From Haladaptatus sp. DYF46 (GTDB taxonomy: Archaea; Halobacteriota; Halobacteria; Halobacteriales; Haladaptataceae): 64,000 nt of DNA. Made by a program: the position numbers and the translations under genes. The stretch covers positions 372,001-436,000 of the forward strand of contig NZ_JAJFAY010000001.1 of NCBI RefSeq assembly GCF_021083305.1, in the 5' to 3' direction. The notes under the pieces are model-generated. The model did no database searches. It saw only the letters and a list, made by a program, of their open reading frames with translations, and was not told the origin of the DNA. Numbering within the stretch: the first letter of the stretch is position 1; every line of letters begins with the position of its first letter. This document shows, one piece after another, positions 1-8,229 of this stretch.

Positions 1-251
1 GCGTCGTCCTCGCGCTCCCCACGGAGGCGTGTTCGAACGTCGTCAACCCCGTCGTCCAAACTATCACCTGCACGTTCGACGGCCCCCGCATATCCGTCGG
101 TCTGCGAACCGGTCCCCACGACTTCTAACAACGAACGCTCGCCTGCCAATCGCTCAACGACATCGCTGAAGCTCTCTCCCTCTCGCTTATGAGCCTTGAG
201 GCGCTCGTACGCGCTCTCGCTCAATGCCACTGTTTTCGTGTCCGCACTCAT
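1..251 (-). CDS. VapB-type antitoxin (DUF217), 3' end beyond window
   Basis: The reverse strand from the ATG at 251 reads MSADTKTVALSESAYERLKA and continues as an acidic, helical protein to the window edge (83 codons seen, no stop). The start, with 'S..AYERLKAHKREGESFSDVVERL', matches the archaeal VapB/DUF217 antitoxin family. These are DNA-binding partners that neutralise VapC PIN-domain RNases. The toxin would lie past the left edge and is not visible. It could also be a solitary antitoxin, which is common in haloarchaea. Confidence 0.75.
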   Translation of the reverse strand, partial: MSADTKTVALSESAYERLKAHKREGESFSDVVERLAGERSLLEVVGTGSQTDGYAGAVERAGDSLDDGVDDVRTRLRGEREDD

Positions 252-328
252 GAATGTAGATTGGTGTGTGAAATCTATAAGTGTTTGTGTTACACCGACC
301 GTCCGCCTCGATACATAGTAACAACGAA

Positions 329-808
329 TTATGACCCCGCCGCGAGATACGTCACCGCCAACTCGTGGAGCGCCGGGTTCGGGACGGCGTGCGGACGCGC
401 CTCCTGCACGATGGCTAGCGCGTCGTGGAACGTCCTGTCCTCCTCGGCGGCGAGCGTGGCCGCGAGAACCGTGCTGCTCCGCGAAATCCCCGCCGTGCAG
501 TGAACGAGGACCGAACCCTCCTCGTGGAACAACCGTCGCGCGGTGTCCACGGCGGTTTCGAACGCGCGCCACTCGTTCCCCGCGCCGTCGATGAGGGGAT
601 GATGGTGGGTAGTGAGCGGGTGACTCTCGGTGGAAAGCGAGAGGACGTACTCGAACGCATGGTCGTGGCGGTCGCGGTGCGCCGCCGCCTCGTTTCCGAT
701 GAACAGGTCCTGCGTTCCGAGACGCCGAATCACCGGTTCGTCGGCCACGTATCCCACGGGTCGGACGAAAACGCCCGGTTCGTCGCCCACATCGGGTTCG
801 TCGGGCAT
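329..808 (-). CDS. dual-specificity protein phosphatase family protein
   Basis: A 159-residue soluble protein with the cysteine-phosphatase signature HCTAGISRSS. The nucleophile is Cys104 and the phosphate-binding arginine is Arg110 (CX5R). Asp74 in 'HPLIDG' is a reasonable general acid. The fold is that of compact DUSP/PTP enzymes that hydrolyse phospho-Ser/Thr/Tyr or other phosphoesters. The substrate is unknown. It is a monocistronic minus-strand gene. The ATG at 808 sits about 160 bp from the divergent CBS gene, so the two may share a regulatory region. Confidence 0.85.
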   Translation of the reverse strand: MPDEPDVGDEPGVFVRPVGYVADEPVIRRLGTQDLFIGNEAAAHRDRHDHAFEYVLSLSTESHPLTTHHHPLIDGAGNEWRAFETAVDTARRLFHEEGSVLVHCTAGISRSSTVLAATLAAEEDRTFHDALAIVQEARPHAVPNPALHELAVTYLAAGS

Positions 809-966
809 CCTCTCGTGGTCGTCGGATGGGATGGTTCAACCTTTCGATTTTCCGGGCCAATAGGGTTGAAAAACGAAACGAGATGCGAGGAATTGTCACC
901 GAATTCAGTTTTGAACCGACTCGGTACAGGAAAAGACCAATATCCCCCGGGACCGTTTACTGTGAT

Positions 967-1341
967 ATGAGTAACAACGACAGAACTCGTGTGAGGGACA
1001 TGATGTCCACGCCACTGAAGACGATTTCCGCGGACGCGACCATCACGGAGGCCGCAGAGGTAATGCGCGACGGCGACATCAGCGCCCTCGTCGTAACGAC
1101 GTCGCCGCGTGCGATAATCAGCAGTTCCGACGTCCTCGACGCCGCGGCCGACGGGTTGGACCCGACGGAAGTGACGGTCGCGGACGTGATGACCGAGGAC
1201 GTCGAGACCGTGACGCCGGACCTCTACATGGAGGAAGTCGCGGCGATGATGACCACTTACGGCATCAAACACCTCCCCGTCGTGGACGATGAGTACGTGG
1301 GGATGGTCTCCTCGACGGACGTCACCACCCTCCTCTCCTGA
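967..1341 (+). CDS. CBS domain pair protein
   Basis: A 124-residue protein made almost wholly of two CBS motifs (about residues 8-60 and 70-122). The second holds the usual 'M....V.TV.PD....EA..MM......LPVVDD' pattern. Paired CBS motifs (a Bateman module) bind adenosine nucleotides such as AMP, ATP or SAM and act as energy or ligand sensors. No catalytic domain is attached, so it probably works by binding a partner. An upstream in-frame extension exists, but ATG 967 begins the recognisable family N-terminus (MSNNDRTRVRDMM). Confidence 0.88.
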   Translation: MSNNDRTRVRDMMSTPLKTISADATITEAAEVMRDGDISALVVTTSPRAIISSSDVLDAAADGLDPTEVTVADVMTEDVETVTPDLYMEEVAAMMTTYGIKHLPVVDDEYVGMVSSTDVTTLLS

Positions 1342-1441
1342 AGGGGGAGACGGCGGTCGAAGCGGGGGGGACGGCCCGGACGATGGCACGTTCACCGCGA
1401 CAAGACGAAATCGCTTTACTTCGGCGCTACCACCGGAAACT

Positions 1442-1906
1442 GTGACCCGCGTCCTGCTCGTCGGTTCGGATGGAGTCGAGTTGCGTGCCGAACTGTTCTC
1501 GCGCGAGACGGCACGCGACGCCCTCGCGACCTATCAGATCCGAGAACCGTACGGCAACTGCCTCGAACTGGAGACCATCAGCGTCGGCTCCGCGACCTCG
1601 CTGTTGAACGACCTGAACTGGTATCTGGTTCGCTTCGTGGACGAGGCGCTCGTCCTCGATCCGAGCGTGAGCGACGAGGAGTGGCTCTCGCGGAAACTGG
1701 CGGCGCGCGTGCGTGACCGCGAAGTGGAGGCCGCGGAGACGGACCCGCTGCTCAAAGTGTACGGCGTCGTGAACGGCGAGTTCGGCGCGGAACTCGTGGA
1801 ACCGATGTACGTCGCTCGGACGGTCGATGGGGTGCCGGAGTACGACCTGCGCGACGTGGACGACACGGTGGTCGTCCGCGTGACGGAAGACGAGTTCCGA
1901 TCGTAG
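1442..1906 (+). CDS. conserved haloarchaeal protein (DUF5804-like)
   Basis: A 154-residue protein beginning at GTG 1442 (VTRVLLVGSDGVELRAELFS). The sequence pattern, including 'LLNDLNWYLVRFVDEALV' and a C-terminal 'YDLRDVDDTVVVRVTEDEF', agrees with what I recall of the haloarchaea-restricted DUF5804 family. No motif points to a reaction and no membrane segment or metal site is visible. The reading frame is open further upstream, but that part is of poor composition and overlaps the CBS gene, so GTG 1442 is preferred. Confidence 0.75.
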   Translation: MTRVLLVGSDGVELRAELFSRETARDALATYQIREPYGNCLELETISVGSATSLLNDLNWYLVRFVDEALVLDPSVSDEEWLSRKLAARVRDREVEAAETDPLLKVYGVVNGEFGAELVEPMYVARTVDGVPEYDLRDVDDTVVVRVTEDEFRS

Positions 1907-1976
1907 AAGAACGACGGGAAATCGCCCCCGAGAGTTCCGGCACAACCCTTTTCCACGTACTCGGCGACGGGGGCGT

Positions 1977-2450
1977 ATGGTGGGGCCAATCAGCGAGGAA
2001 CAGGTAGCGGCATGGCTGGACGGGAAGGTCGTGAACGACGTTCAGCACGTGAACGAGGAAGGGACGGAGTTCAACATTCAACTTCGACTCGCACGACTGC
2101 CGATACACATCATCAAAGAGGAAACGTTAGGGCCGATTCGACTGGTCAGCAACACCGCGTTCGACACGGAACGAACCCGACGACTCCTCGAAAGTGAGAC
2201 GGACAGGGACGAACTACTGACCCGCATCGGACCGGCGCTGGCGGCGACGCCGGGATTTTACACGTTTCTCGATGCGGAAGGCGCGTCGTGTGAGTTGCGG
2301 GACGCGCAGTCGATTCAACTCGAACATCGAATCTATCCCGACGGGGCCAGTCGGCAGTCGGTGATGGAGGGTCTGATGGGCCTCGCAACCGCCATGCGAT
2401 ATCTCCAGAACACCGTCGCCATGCTTCTCGACGCGCGACGAGACGGGTAG
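1977..2450 (+). CDS. conserved archaeal protein, possibly DUF2299/YbjN-like
   Basis: A 157-residue protein starting MVGPISEEQVAAWLDG. Alternating beta-strand segments (residues 20-60) precede an alpha-rich C-terminus. The arrangement resembles DUF2299/YbjN-type chaperone-like folds, but this is an impression from layout and not a motif match. No signal peptide, membrane segment or metal-binding cluster is seen. It has its own upstream gap of 70 bp and is followed by about 185 bp without a recognisable gene. Confidence 0.7.
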   Translation: MVGPISEEQVAAWLDGKVVNDVQHVNEEGTEFNIQLRLARLPIHIIKEETLGPIRLVSNTAFDTERTRRLLESETDRDELLTRIGPALAATPGFYTFLDAEGASCELRDAQSIQLEHRIYPDGASRQSVMEGLMGLATAMRYLQNTVAMLLDARRDG

Positions 2451-2634
2451 GGGAGAGAGGAGGGCTTCGGGAACCGGAGTCGGGGACCGAAACGTCAGCG
2501 GGGCAGCGGAGGATGGGCCATGGCGAACCCACGGTCGAAACAGTACCTCGGGGTAGAAAACGGACGTCCATCGTTCCCAGTTCGTGAAAACGAGGGACGA
2601 GCAGTGCCCCGTCTCGATTCGTGAGGTGAGGACG

Positions 2635-3579
2635 TCACTCGGAGTCGCTCCCGTCCTCCCGCAACGACACCTTCGGACGACCCGCGTGCCACCCCAGCAT
2701 CCACTCCCGGAGACTCAACGTCTCGCGATAGTCGGAGAGGAAATGGCGTTCGCCGGTCTGCGCGTAGTTCACGACGGCGACCAGGAACACGCCGCCGAGC
2801 GTGTTACCGAGGAGGACCGGCGTCCAGAAGTGGACGACGACGGGAATCAACCCTGCGTGGCCGGTGAACAGCAGATACGACGCGTCACACGCCGTCACGA
2901 CGACGTGGTAGAGGCCGGTCGCCGGAATCGTGTAGATGATGACGTACACGAGGAGCAGTCGGGCCGCCGAGTCGCGGGAGGCGTGGTCGAGCCAGACCAT
3001 TCCCGCGACGAGCCATCCGGCGAAGATGGCCTTGAAGAACAGCGACCACCAGCCGTGTCGAATCCCTTCCCGGCCGAACTCGACCGCGGCGTGTGCCGCC
3101 TCCGGGGTCAACACGTTGGCGTGTGCCAGCACCAACGCGCCGAGCGCCGCCCCGAGAAGGTTGCCGAACAGCACGACGCCCCACACCCTGAACAGGAGCG
3201 GAATGCTCGCGAGGCGGGTCAACACCAGCGTCACCGGGGGAAGCGTGTTCTCCGTGTACAGCTGATACCGCCCCATGATGATGTAGATGAAGCCGACCGG
3301 ATACAGCAGCGCGCCGATCTGCGGGTTGGAGAACGTCGCGCTCAGCTCCGCGTGCGCCAGCACGGTGAGCGTGATGGCGAACCCGGCGGCCAACCCGCTG
3401 AAGAACAGTTCGCGGACGCTGGAGTCTATCTCCTCGTCGGCGCTCGCGATGACGCGTTGGAATATCTCGTCCGTCGAGAACCGGTCCCGAACGGCCTCGC
3501 CTGCCGCTGGCGCACCGCTTCGAGCGCGGTCCACCGCCTCTCGTATGTCGTCGTCGGATTTCGAGTCGTCTGCACTCAT
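2635..3579 (-). CDS. formate/nitrite transporter (FNT) family protein
   Basis: About 314 residues from ATG 3579 (MSADDSKSDDDIREAVDRAR). A soluble N-terminus of about 70 residues is followed by six hydrophobic segments. The half-helix signatures of the FNT pore can be seen, such as 'GNLLGAALGA' and 'GNTLGGVFLVAVVNY'. The region 'ATGLYHVVVTACDASYLLF' resembles the YfdC branch more than the formate channel FocA. It probably conducts a small monovalent anion across the cytoplasmic membrane; the substrate is not predictable. The plus-strand hairpin GCGGCC-GAAA-GGCCGC at 3667-3682 lies in the gap upstream. Confidence 0.85.
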   Translation of the reverse strand: MSADDSKSDDDIREAVDRARSGAPAAGEAVRDRFSTDEIFQRVIASADEEIDSSVRELFFSGLAAGFAITLTVLAHAELSATFSNPQIGALLYPVGFIYIIMGRYQLYTENTLPPVTLVLTRLASIPLLFRVWGVVLFGNLLGAALGALVLAHANVLTPEAAHAAVEFGREGIRHGWWSLFFKAIFAGWLVAGMVWLDHASRDSAARLLLVYVIIYTIPATGLYHVVVTACDASYLLFTGHAGLIPVVVHFWTPVLLGNTLGGVFLVAVVNYAQTGERHFLSDYRETLSLREWMLGWHAGRPKVSLREDGSDSE

Positions 3580-3666
3580 GATTCCCCTTGGGTCAGGAAA
3601 GTAGCCCACCGTCTTCGAACCGCTTGCTGTACACGAGACACGCCGTACACGACTAAGACGGTTGTG

Positions 3667-3682
3667 GCGGCCGAAAGGCCGC
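3667..3682. repeat. perfect 6-bp hairpin with GAAA loop
   Basis: GCGGCC GAAA GGCCGC lies in the 171-bp gap between the cysteine synthase stop and the FNT start. It could be part of the 3' end of the cysteine synthase mRNA. There is no strong T-run after it on the minus strand, so a terminator call is not justified. Confidence 0.4.
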
Positions 3683-3750
3683 GGTACGCGACCCGATAGC
3701 GGCGATTCGACGCGAGAAACAGGTTACTGAACGATGTCGAGCGCGTGACC

Positions 3751-4845
3751 TCAGTCGAACATGCCCGTCGAGAGGTAGCGCTCCCCGCTGTCGGGGAAGA
3801 CGGTGACGACGAGCGGACAGTCGTCGTAGCCCTGTTCCACGCCACCATCGGATTTCATCCGATGTACCGCCGACTGATCGTCGGCACCACCGTCAGATGA
3901 CATCTGACGTACTGTCGATTGGCCATCGACATCACCATCGGACGTCGCTTTCGTTCGTTCGTCGTCCGTCTCCACCATGTCGTTCCACTCCTCGGGGACC
4001 TCCGGGCAGTTGAGTTCCGGCCGGGCGAGACGCTCTGCGACCCGGTAGGCCGCGATGCTCGCCGCGCCGCTCGATTGGCCGACCAGAATTCCCTCCTCGC
4101 GGACGAGACGACGACACTCCTCCTCGGCGTCCTCCAGCGCGACGCGTTCGATCGAATCGAGCAGGTCGGTGTCGAGGAGTTCGCTCACGAATCCGGGCCC
4201 CATCCCCTGAAACTCGTCCTCGCCGGGTTCGCCGGTCGAGAGGACGGGGTTGCGGTCCGGTTCGACGGCGACGACGTCCATGTCGGGGAACTCCTCCAAC
4301 AGGCGCGAGGCGGTGCCCGTAATCGTCCCGCCGGTGCCGACGCCCGCGACGAAGGCGTCGATTTCGCGGCCATCGACCTGTTCGAGAATCTCCTCCGCGG
4401 TCGTGCGGTAGTGGGCCTCGGCGTTGAACTCGTTCTCGAACTGGCCGAGTTGCACCGCGTCGTCGGATTCGGTGAGTTCGGTGGCCCGCGCCTTCGCGGA
4501 CTCCATGTTCCCGTCGACGAGTTCGAGGTCCGCGCCGTAGGCCTTGAGCAGTTGTCTGCGCTCCGGCGATTTCGACGCGGGCATGACGATGGTGAGGTCG
4601 TAGCCACGGGCCGCACAGACGACCGCCAAACCGATGCCCGTGTTGCCGCTCGTCGGTTCGACGATTCGGTCGCCGGGGTGGAGTTCCCCGGCACGCTCCG
4701 CGGCCTCGACCATCGCCAGTGCGGGGCGGTCCTTCGCCGACCCGCCGGGATTGAACGATTCGAGTTTCGCCGCGACGGTCGCACCCTCGGGAGAGCGGAC
4801 GTGGACGAGCGGCGACCCCACGGCATCGAGGATGGAGGATTCCAT
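3751..4845 (-). CDS. cysK: cysteine synthase (PLP-dependent) with palindromic linker insertion
   Basis: A 364-residue fold-type II PLP enzyme that joins O-acetylserine or a related activated serine with sulfide. Lys38 in 'GGSAKDR' should form the Schiff base. 'EPTSGNTGIG' (63-72) is the Asn loop, 'GTGGTITG' (170-177) holds the PLP phosphate and 'GQSSGAA' (256-262) is the C-terminal cofactor contact. Usual length is about 300-315. The surplus sits at residues 291-340, an acidic Ser/Asp/Gly/Gln linker placed just before the family's terminal 'CPLVVTVFPDSGERYLST'. Within it the unit SDGG.DDQS.V..M repeats, encoded by tandem palindromes at 3841-3945. The core looks intact, so the enzyme is probably active. 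Cystathionine-beta-synthase-like specificity cannot be excluded. Confidence 0.9.
   Translation of the reverse strand: MESSILDAVGSPLVHVRSPEGATVAAKLESFNPGGSAKDRPALAMVEAAERAGELHPGDRIVEPTSGNTGIGLAVVCAARGYDLTIVMPASKSPERRQLLKAYGADLELVDGNMESAKARATELTESDDAVQLGQFENEFNAEAHYRTTAEEILEQVDGREIDAFVAGVGTGGTITGTASRLLEEFPDMDVVAVEPDRNPVLSTGEPGEDEFQGMGPGFVSELLDTDLLDSIERVALEDAEEECRRLVREEGILVGQSSGAASIAAYRVAERLARPELNCPEVPEEWNDMVETDDERTKATSDGDVDGQSTVRQMSSDGGADDQSAVHRMKSDGGVEQGYDDCPLVVTVFPDSGERYLSTGMFD
3841..3945. repeat. tandem palindromic element inside cysK coding sequence
   Basis: Four inverted repeats lie in series. CATCGGAT/ATCCGATG (3846-3853, 3857-3864, loop TTC). GCCGAC/GTCGGC (3869-3874, 3880-3885). CGTCAGATG/CATCTGACG (3891-3899, 3901-3909, 1-nt loop). 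TGTCGAT/ATCGACA (3913-3919, 3925-3931). Repeats 1+2 and 3+4 form two degenerate copies of a unit of about 45-48 bp. 'CACCATCGGA' recurs directly at 3843 and 3933. Every stem stays paired although the copies differ. The block is in frame with cysK. Confidence 0.9.
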
Positions 4846-4944
4846 ATTTCATGGTACGAATCCCACGCCTAAACACCTACGGGACACCGGCAGGCAGTGC
4901 CGGAAGCGAGAATTCTTATCCGCGTTGGCTCCCATCTTTCGAAC

Positions 4945-5316
4945 ATGGAATCGACAAAACCGAATCCCGAGTGGGACGCGAGCGAACACAGCGAAGCGAT
5001 AGACGCCTTCGAATCGGGTCTCGGTGAACTCACCTACCGAGTCTGGGGCGCGGATTGGTGCGGCGACTGCCAGTCGTGCCTGCCGGACTTCTTCGCCGCG
5101 CTGGAGGCCGCGGGCGTGGAGGACGAACGAGTTCACGTCTACGAGGTGGACGACGACAAGAACGGCGAACTCACCGAGGAGTACGACGTGACGCTCATCC
5201 CGACCATCGTGGTCGAGCGTGCGGACGAGGAAGTCGCCCGATTCGAGGAGAAAGAGGACCTGCCCGCGGCGGACTACCTCGCGCGCCGACTCTTCGAAAG
5301 CGACGCGTTGGCCTGA
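4945..5316 (+). CDS. thioredoxin family protein
   Basis: A 123-residue protein with a single thioredoxin-like domain. The redox motif is WCGDC (Cys39, Cys42), with a further Cys three residues on. The cis-proline context 'VTLIPTIVV' follows at about residue 90. No signal peptide is seen, so it acts in the cytoplasm as a dithiol oxidoreductase or glutaredoxin-like reductant. ATG 4945 gives the family-length N-terminus. It is divergent from cysteine synthase across a 99-bp gap, so both may be transcribed from that gap. Confidence 0.87.
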   Translation: MESTKPNPEWDASEHSEAIDAFESGLGELTYRVWGADWCGDCQSCLPDFFAALEAAGVEDERVHVYEVDDDKNGELTEEYDVTLIPTIVVERADEEVARFEEKEDLPAADYLARRLFESDALA

Positions 5317-5352
5317 GGATTCGACTACGTTTCAATTCCGCCTCCGTTTTTC

Positions 5353-5496
5353 TCACCGTCGTAACCGCAGCAGCACGACCGAAAGGAGCGTGACGACCGC
5401 GAGGTACGCGACGCCCAAGCCGAGGGTTTCGACCGGTTCACGTCGATAACTGACCGACTGAAACGGAGTTACTCCGGCGCGAGGTCGTCCGCCCAC
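5353..5496 (-). CDS. possible small single-pass membrane peptide
   Basis: A 47-codon frame from GTG 5496 ends in a convincing membrane helix followed by a basic tail ([23 protein letters not shown]). It overlaps the last 28 bases of the DUF255 gene, as a translationally coupled downstream gene would. No better start codon is available. Nothing is known about function. The pattern of a stop, a helix and a positive tail favours a real product, but the evidence is thin. Confidence 0.35.
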   Translation of the reverse strand: MGGRPRAGVTPFQSVSYRREPVETLGLGVAYLAVVTLLSVVLLRLRR

Positions 5497-7613
5497 TCCA
5501 ACCCCGCGTCGATGTCCGTCACGGGCGGCGAGCAGGTGAACGAGCGACAGACGTAGAGCGTCGGTTCGCCGGACGACTCGCGGTCGGCCCAAATCGGCGG
5601 CACGCTCTCCAATCCGAGTGTTTCACACCACTCCGCCACGCCGTCCTCCGTCGGCGGTCGTCGGGTCAGAATCCGCGTCGGGAGGAGGGTTTCGGAGAGC
5701 CGTTCCCGCCACGACGCCGGGAGTTCGTCACCCGCGACGGTCAGTTCGAGCGACCCGGTCGCGTTGCGGTCGGCGGCGAGCGCCAGCGTCGCGTACTGGA
5801 ACGGGTTCGATTCGACGGTCCGGGCGTGGGTTTCGAGCACCGCTTCGGGAACCTCGGCGAACGCCTCGTCGGGCGCGAACTCCGAGAGGACGGCCAGCAT
5901 GTCGGTTGCGACGCCGAGGCTCGACGGGGTGGACTGGTCGGCGAGTTCCTGCGGACGGGCGACCAGTCGCTCGCCGCTCTCGGGCGTAAAGTACAGCGTG
6001 CCGCGTTCTTCGTCCCAGAACTCGCGCTCGATGGCGCGCGCGAGGTCGAGCGCGAATCCGAGGTAGTCGGGATTTCCGGTCGTCTGATAGAGCGAGAACG
6101 CGCCGCGCGCGAGGAAGGCGTAATCCTCGAGGTAGCCGTCGATGGCGACATCATCGTCCTTGAACCGCCGCGAGAGTTTCCCCTCCTCCTCGTCCCACAT
6201 GTGTTCGCGAACGAAGTCGAGCGCGTCCGCCGCGAGGTCGGTGTAGTGGTCGGCGAGGACGAAACCTCCCTCCGCGAGCGCGGCAATCAGCAGGCCGTTC
6301 CACCCCGCCAGAATCTTCTCGTCGCGGGGCGGGTGGTTCCGTTCCTCGCGGGCCTCGAACATGGACAGGGTGGCCCGTTCGAGCAGGTTCCGAACCTCGT
6401 CCTCGGGTAGGTCGTACTTCTCCGCGAGGTCCGGGATATCCGTGGTCAGGGTCAACACCGTCTTCCCCTCGAAGTTGCCCGATTGGGTGACGCCGTAACG
6501 TTCGCAGACGATGTCCGCCACCGTCTCGTCGTCGATGTCGTCGTCATCGCGCTCGTCGTTGACGGCCTCGTACACGTCGCTCGGCGTCCAGACGTAGAAC
6601 GGCCCCTCCTCGTAGTTGCCCTCCTCGTCCTCGCTTCGGGCGTCGAGCGTGCTGTAGAATCCGCCCTCGGGGTGGCGCATCTCGCGTTCGAGGAATTCGA
6701 ACGTCTCGCGGACGACGTCGGCGTATCGGTCGTCGCCGGTGAGCCGATACCCCTCGATGAGTACGCGGGGAAGTTCCGCGTTGTCGTAGAGCATCTTCTC
6801 GAAGTGCGGCACCGTCCACTTCTGGTCGGTCGCGTAGCGGTGGAACCCACCGCCGATGTGGTCGTACATCCCGCGGTTCACCATCGCGTCGAGCGTTTCG
6901 ACCGCCACGTCGCGGTACTGGGTCGCGCCGGTCCTGTCGTACGCCCGGAGGAGCAGGTCAACTCGCGCCGGTTGCGGGAACTTCGGCCCCCCGCGACCGA
7001 ACCCGCCGTACTCACGATCCGCGGTGCGGACGGTCTGCTGGCCCGCGCTTTCGAGCAGTTCCGGGCCGGGCGCGTCGTCGGCCTCGGGCGTCGATTCCAG
7101 TTCGCCCTCGATGGCGTCCGTCCACTGCTCGCCCCGGTTTTTCATCTCCTCGGGGTTCTCCTGCCACGTGTTCTTCACGTTTTCGAGCAGTTCGACGAAC
7201 CCGGGTCGTCCCTGCTGGGAACGCTTGGGGAAGTACGTCCCGACGTAGAACGGCTTGCCCTCGGGGGTCAGCCACGCCGACAGCGGCCACCCGCCGCCGC
7301 CCGTCACCTGCTGACAGATGCTCATGTAAATCGAATCGATGTCCGGGCGCTCCTCCCTGTCCACCTTTATCGGGACGAAGTTCTCGTTCAGCAGTTCCGC
7401 CACCTCCTCGTCCTCGAAGCTCTCTTCCTCCATCACGTGACACCAGTGGCAGGCCGAGTAGCCGATGGAGAGGAAGATGGGAACGTTCCGCTCTTTCGCC
7501 GCTTCGAGCGCGGCCTCGTCCCACGGTTGCCAGTGAACAGGATTGTCGGCGTGCTGGCGGAGATACGGACTTTCCTCCTCGTCCAGTCGGTTGCGTTCGG
7601 TGGGCGCGGTCAT
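5469..7613 (-). CDS. DUF255 thioredoxin-domain protein (YyaL/SPATA20 family)
   Basis: 714 residues from ATG 7613 ([20 protein letters not shown]). The N-terminal thioredoxin-like DUF255 domain (about 1-160) has the motif CHWC (Cys55, Cys58) in the strongly conserved setting '[16 protein letters not shown]'. The remainder is an (alpha/alpha)6-barrel related to N-acylglucosamine 2-epimerase/glycoside hydrolases, with conserved '[18 protein letters not shown]' and '[10 protein letters not shown]'. The family is widespread, full length here, and its reaction is unestablished. A longer upstream frame exists, but family conservation begins at the chosen start. Confidence 0.92.
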   Translation of the reverse strand: MTAPTERNRLDEEESPYLRQHADNPVHWQPWDEAALEAAKERNVPIFLSIGYSACHWCHVMEEESFEDEEVAELLNENFVPIKVDREERPDIDSIYMSICQQVTGGGGWPLSAWLTPEGKPFYVGTYFPKRSQQGRPGFVELLENVKNTWQENPEEMKNRGEQWTDAIEGELESTPEADDAPGPELLESAGQQTVRTADREYGGFGRGGPKFPQPARVDLLLRAYDRTGATQYRDVAVETLDAMVNRGMYDHIGGGFHRYATDQKWTVPHFEKMLYDNAELPRVLIEGYRLTGDDRYADVVRETFEFLEREMRHPEGGFYSTLDARSEDEEGNYEEGPFYVWTPSDVYEAVNDERDDDDIDDETVADIVCERYGVTQSGNFEGKTVLTLTTDIPDLAEKYDLPEDEVRNLLERATLSMFEAREERNHPPRDEKILAGWNGLLIAALAEGGFVLADHYTDLAADALDFVREHMWDEEEGKLSRRFKDDDVAIDGYLEDYAFLARGAFSLYQTTGNPDYLGFALDLARAIEREFWDEERGTLYFTPESGERLVARPQELADQSTPSSLGVATDMLAVLSEFAPDEAFAEVPEAVLETHARTVESNPFQYATLALAADRNATGSLELTVAGDELPASWRERLSETLLPTRILTRRPPTEDGVAEWCETLGLESVPPIWADRESSGEPTLYVCRSFTCSPPVTDIDAGLEWADDLAPE

Positions 7614-7731
7614 ACCCGTACCTGAGTCGATTGAAGGAGGTAAAGATGGGGATTCGCTCGACGGACGACCGAACTGCACCTTTTTCAGAAAATCCAACAG
7701 CTCATATCCGTCGCCGGCGTAGAGTGTTCCC

Positions 7732-8160
7732 ATGTCCGAAACAGGCATCGACGAGGAGTTCGCGGAGGAGATAGCGACGACCTGTCGGACGGGGATCGGG
7801 GACACGCTTCGGAGCGTCATTCACTTCACGCCGACCGACTCGGAACTGCTCTACCTTCGTAGCGACCTGTACGGCGGGGACCGAGCGGTGGCGAAGGAAC
7901 GAAAGGCCGTCTTCGTCGCCAACGAGCGACTCGGCTTCGGGACTCACGAGACGTATCGACGCCTCGGCGAAGAGGGGTTCGAACCGATCCTCGGCGAGTA
8001 CGAACTCACCATCCGCGCGTTCGCCGACGGGTTCGTCAGCCGCGTCATCGTCGGCGATCATGGTATCCTCATGACGAGCGATAACTTGCCGATCGCCGAT
8101 TTCGAGGACGTGGCGGTGTCGATCCGGAAGCAACTGGAGGATCGATTCGGACCGGAGTAA
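7732..8160 (+). CDS. conserved haloarchaeal hypothetical protein
   Basis: A 142-residue acidic soluble protein ([20 protein letters not shown]). It resembles haloarchaeal proteins annotated only as domains of unknown function, possibly DUF7522. There are segments predicted as helix-strand-strand (for example '[23 protein letters not shown]'), but no catalytic or metal motif. It faces the divergent DUF255 gene across 118 bp and precedes purD by 69 bp on the same strand. Confidence 0.75.
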   Translation: MSETGIDEEFAEEIATTCRTGIGDTLRSVIHFTPTDSELLYLRSDLYGGDRAVAKERKAVFVANERLGFGTHETYRRLGEEGFEPILGEYELTIRAFADGFVSRVIVGDHGILMTSDNLPIADFEDVAVSIRKQLEDRFGPE

Positions 8161-8229
8161 CCACGAACGTGCATACATCATCGGTGTCAAACGGCAACGT
8201 TTACACCGCTGTGCGCATATCGTGCCCAC

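Noticed and set aside
3576..3848. Minus-strand 90-codon frame whose stop overlaps the FNT start (ATGA), with a hydrophobic segment
   Set aside because: Its only ATG lies deep inside the cysteine synthase gene and no GTG/TTG start gives a sensible protein; the N-terminal part is a shadow of cysK.
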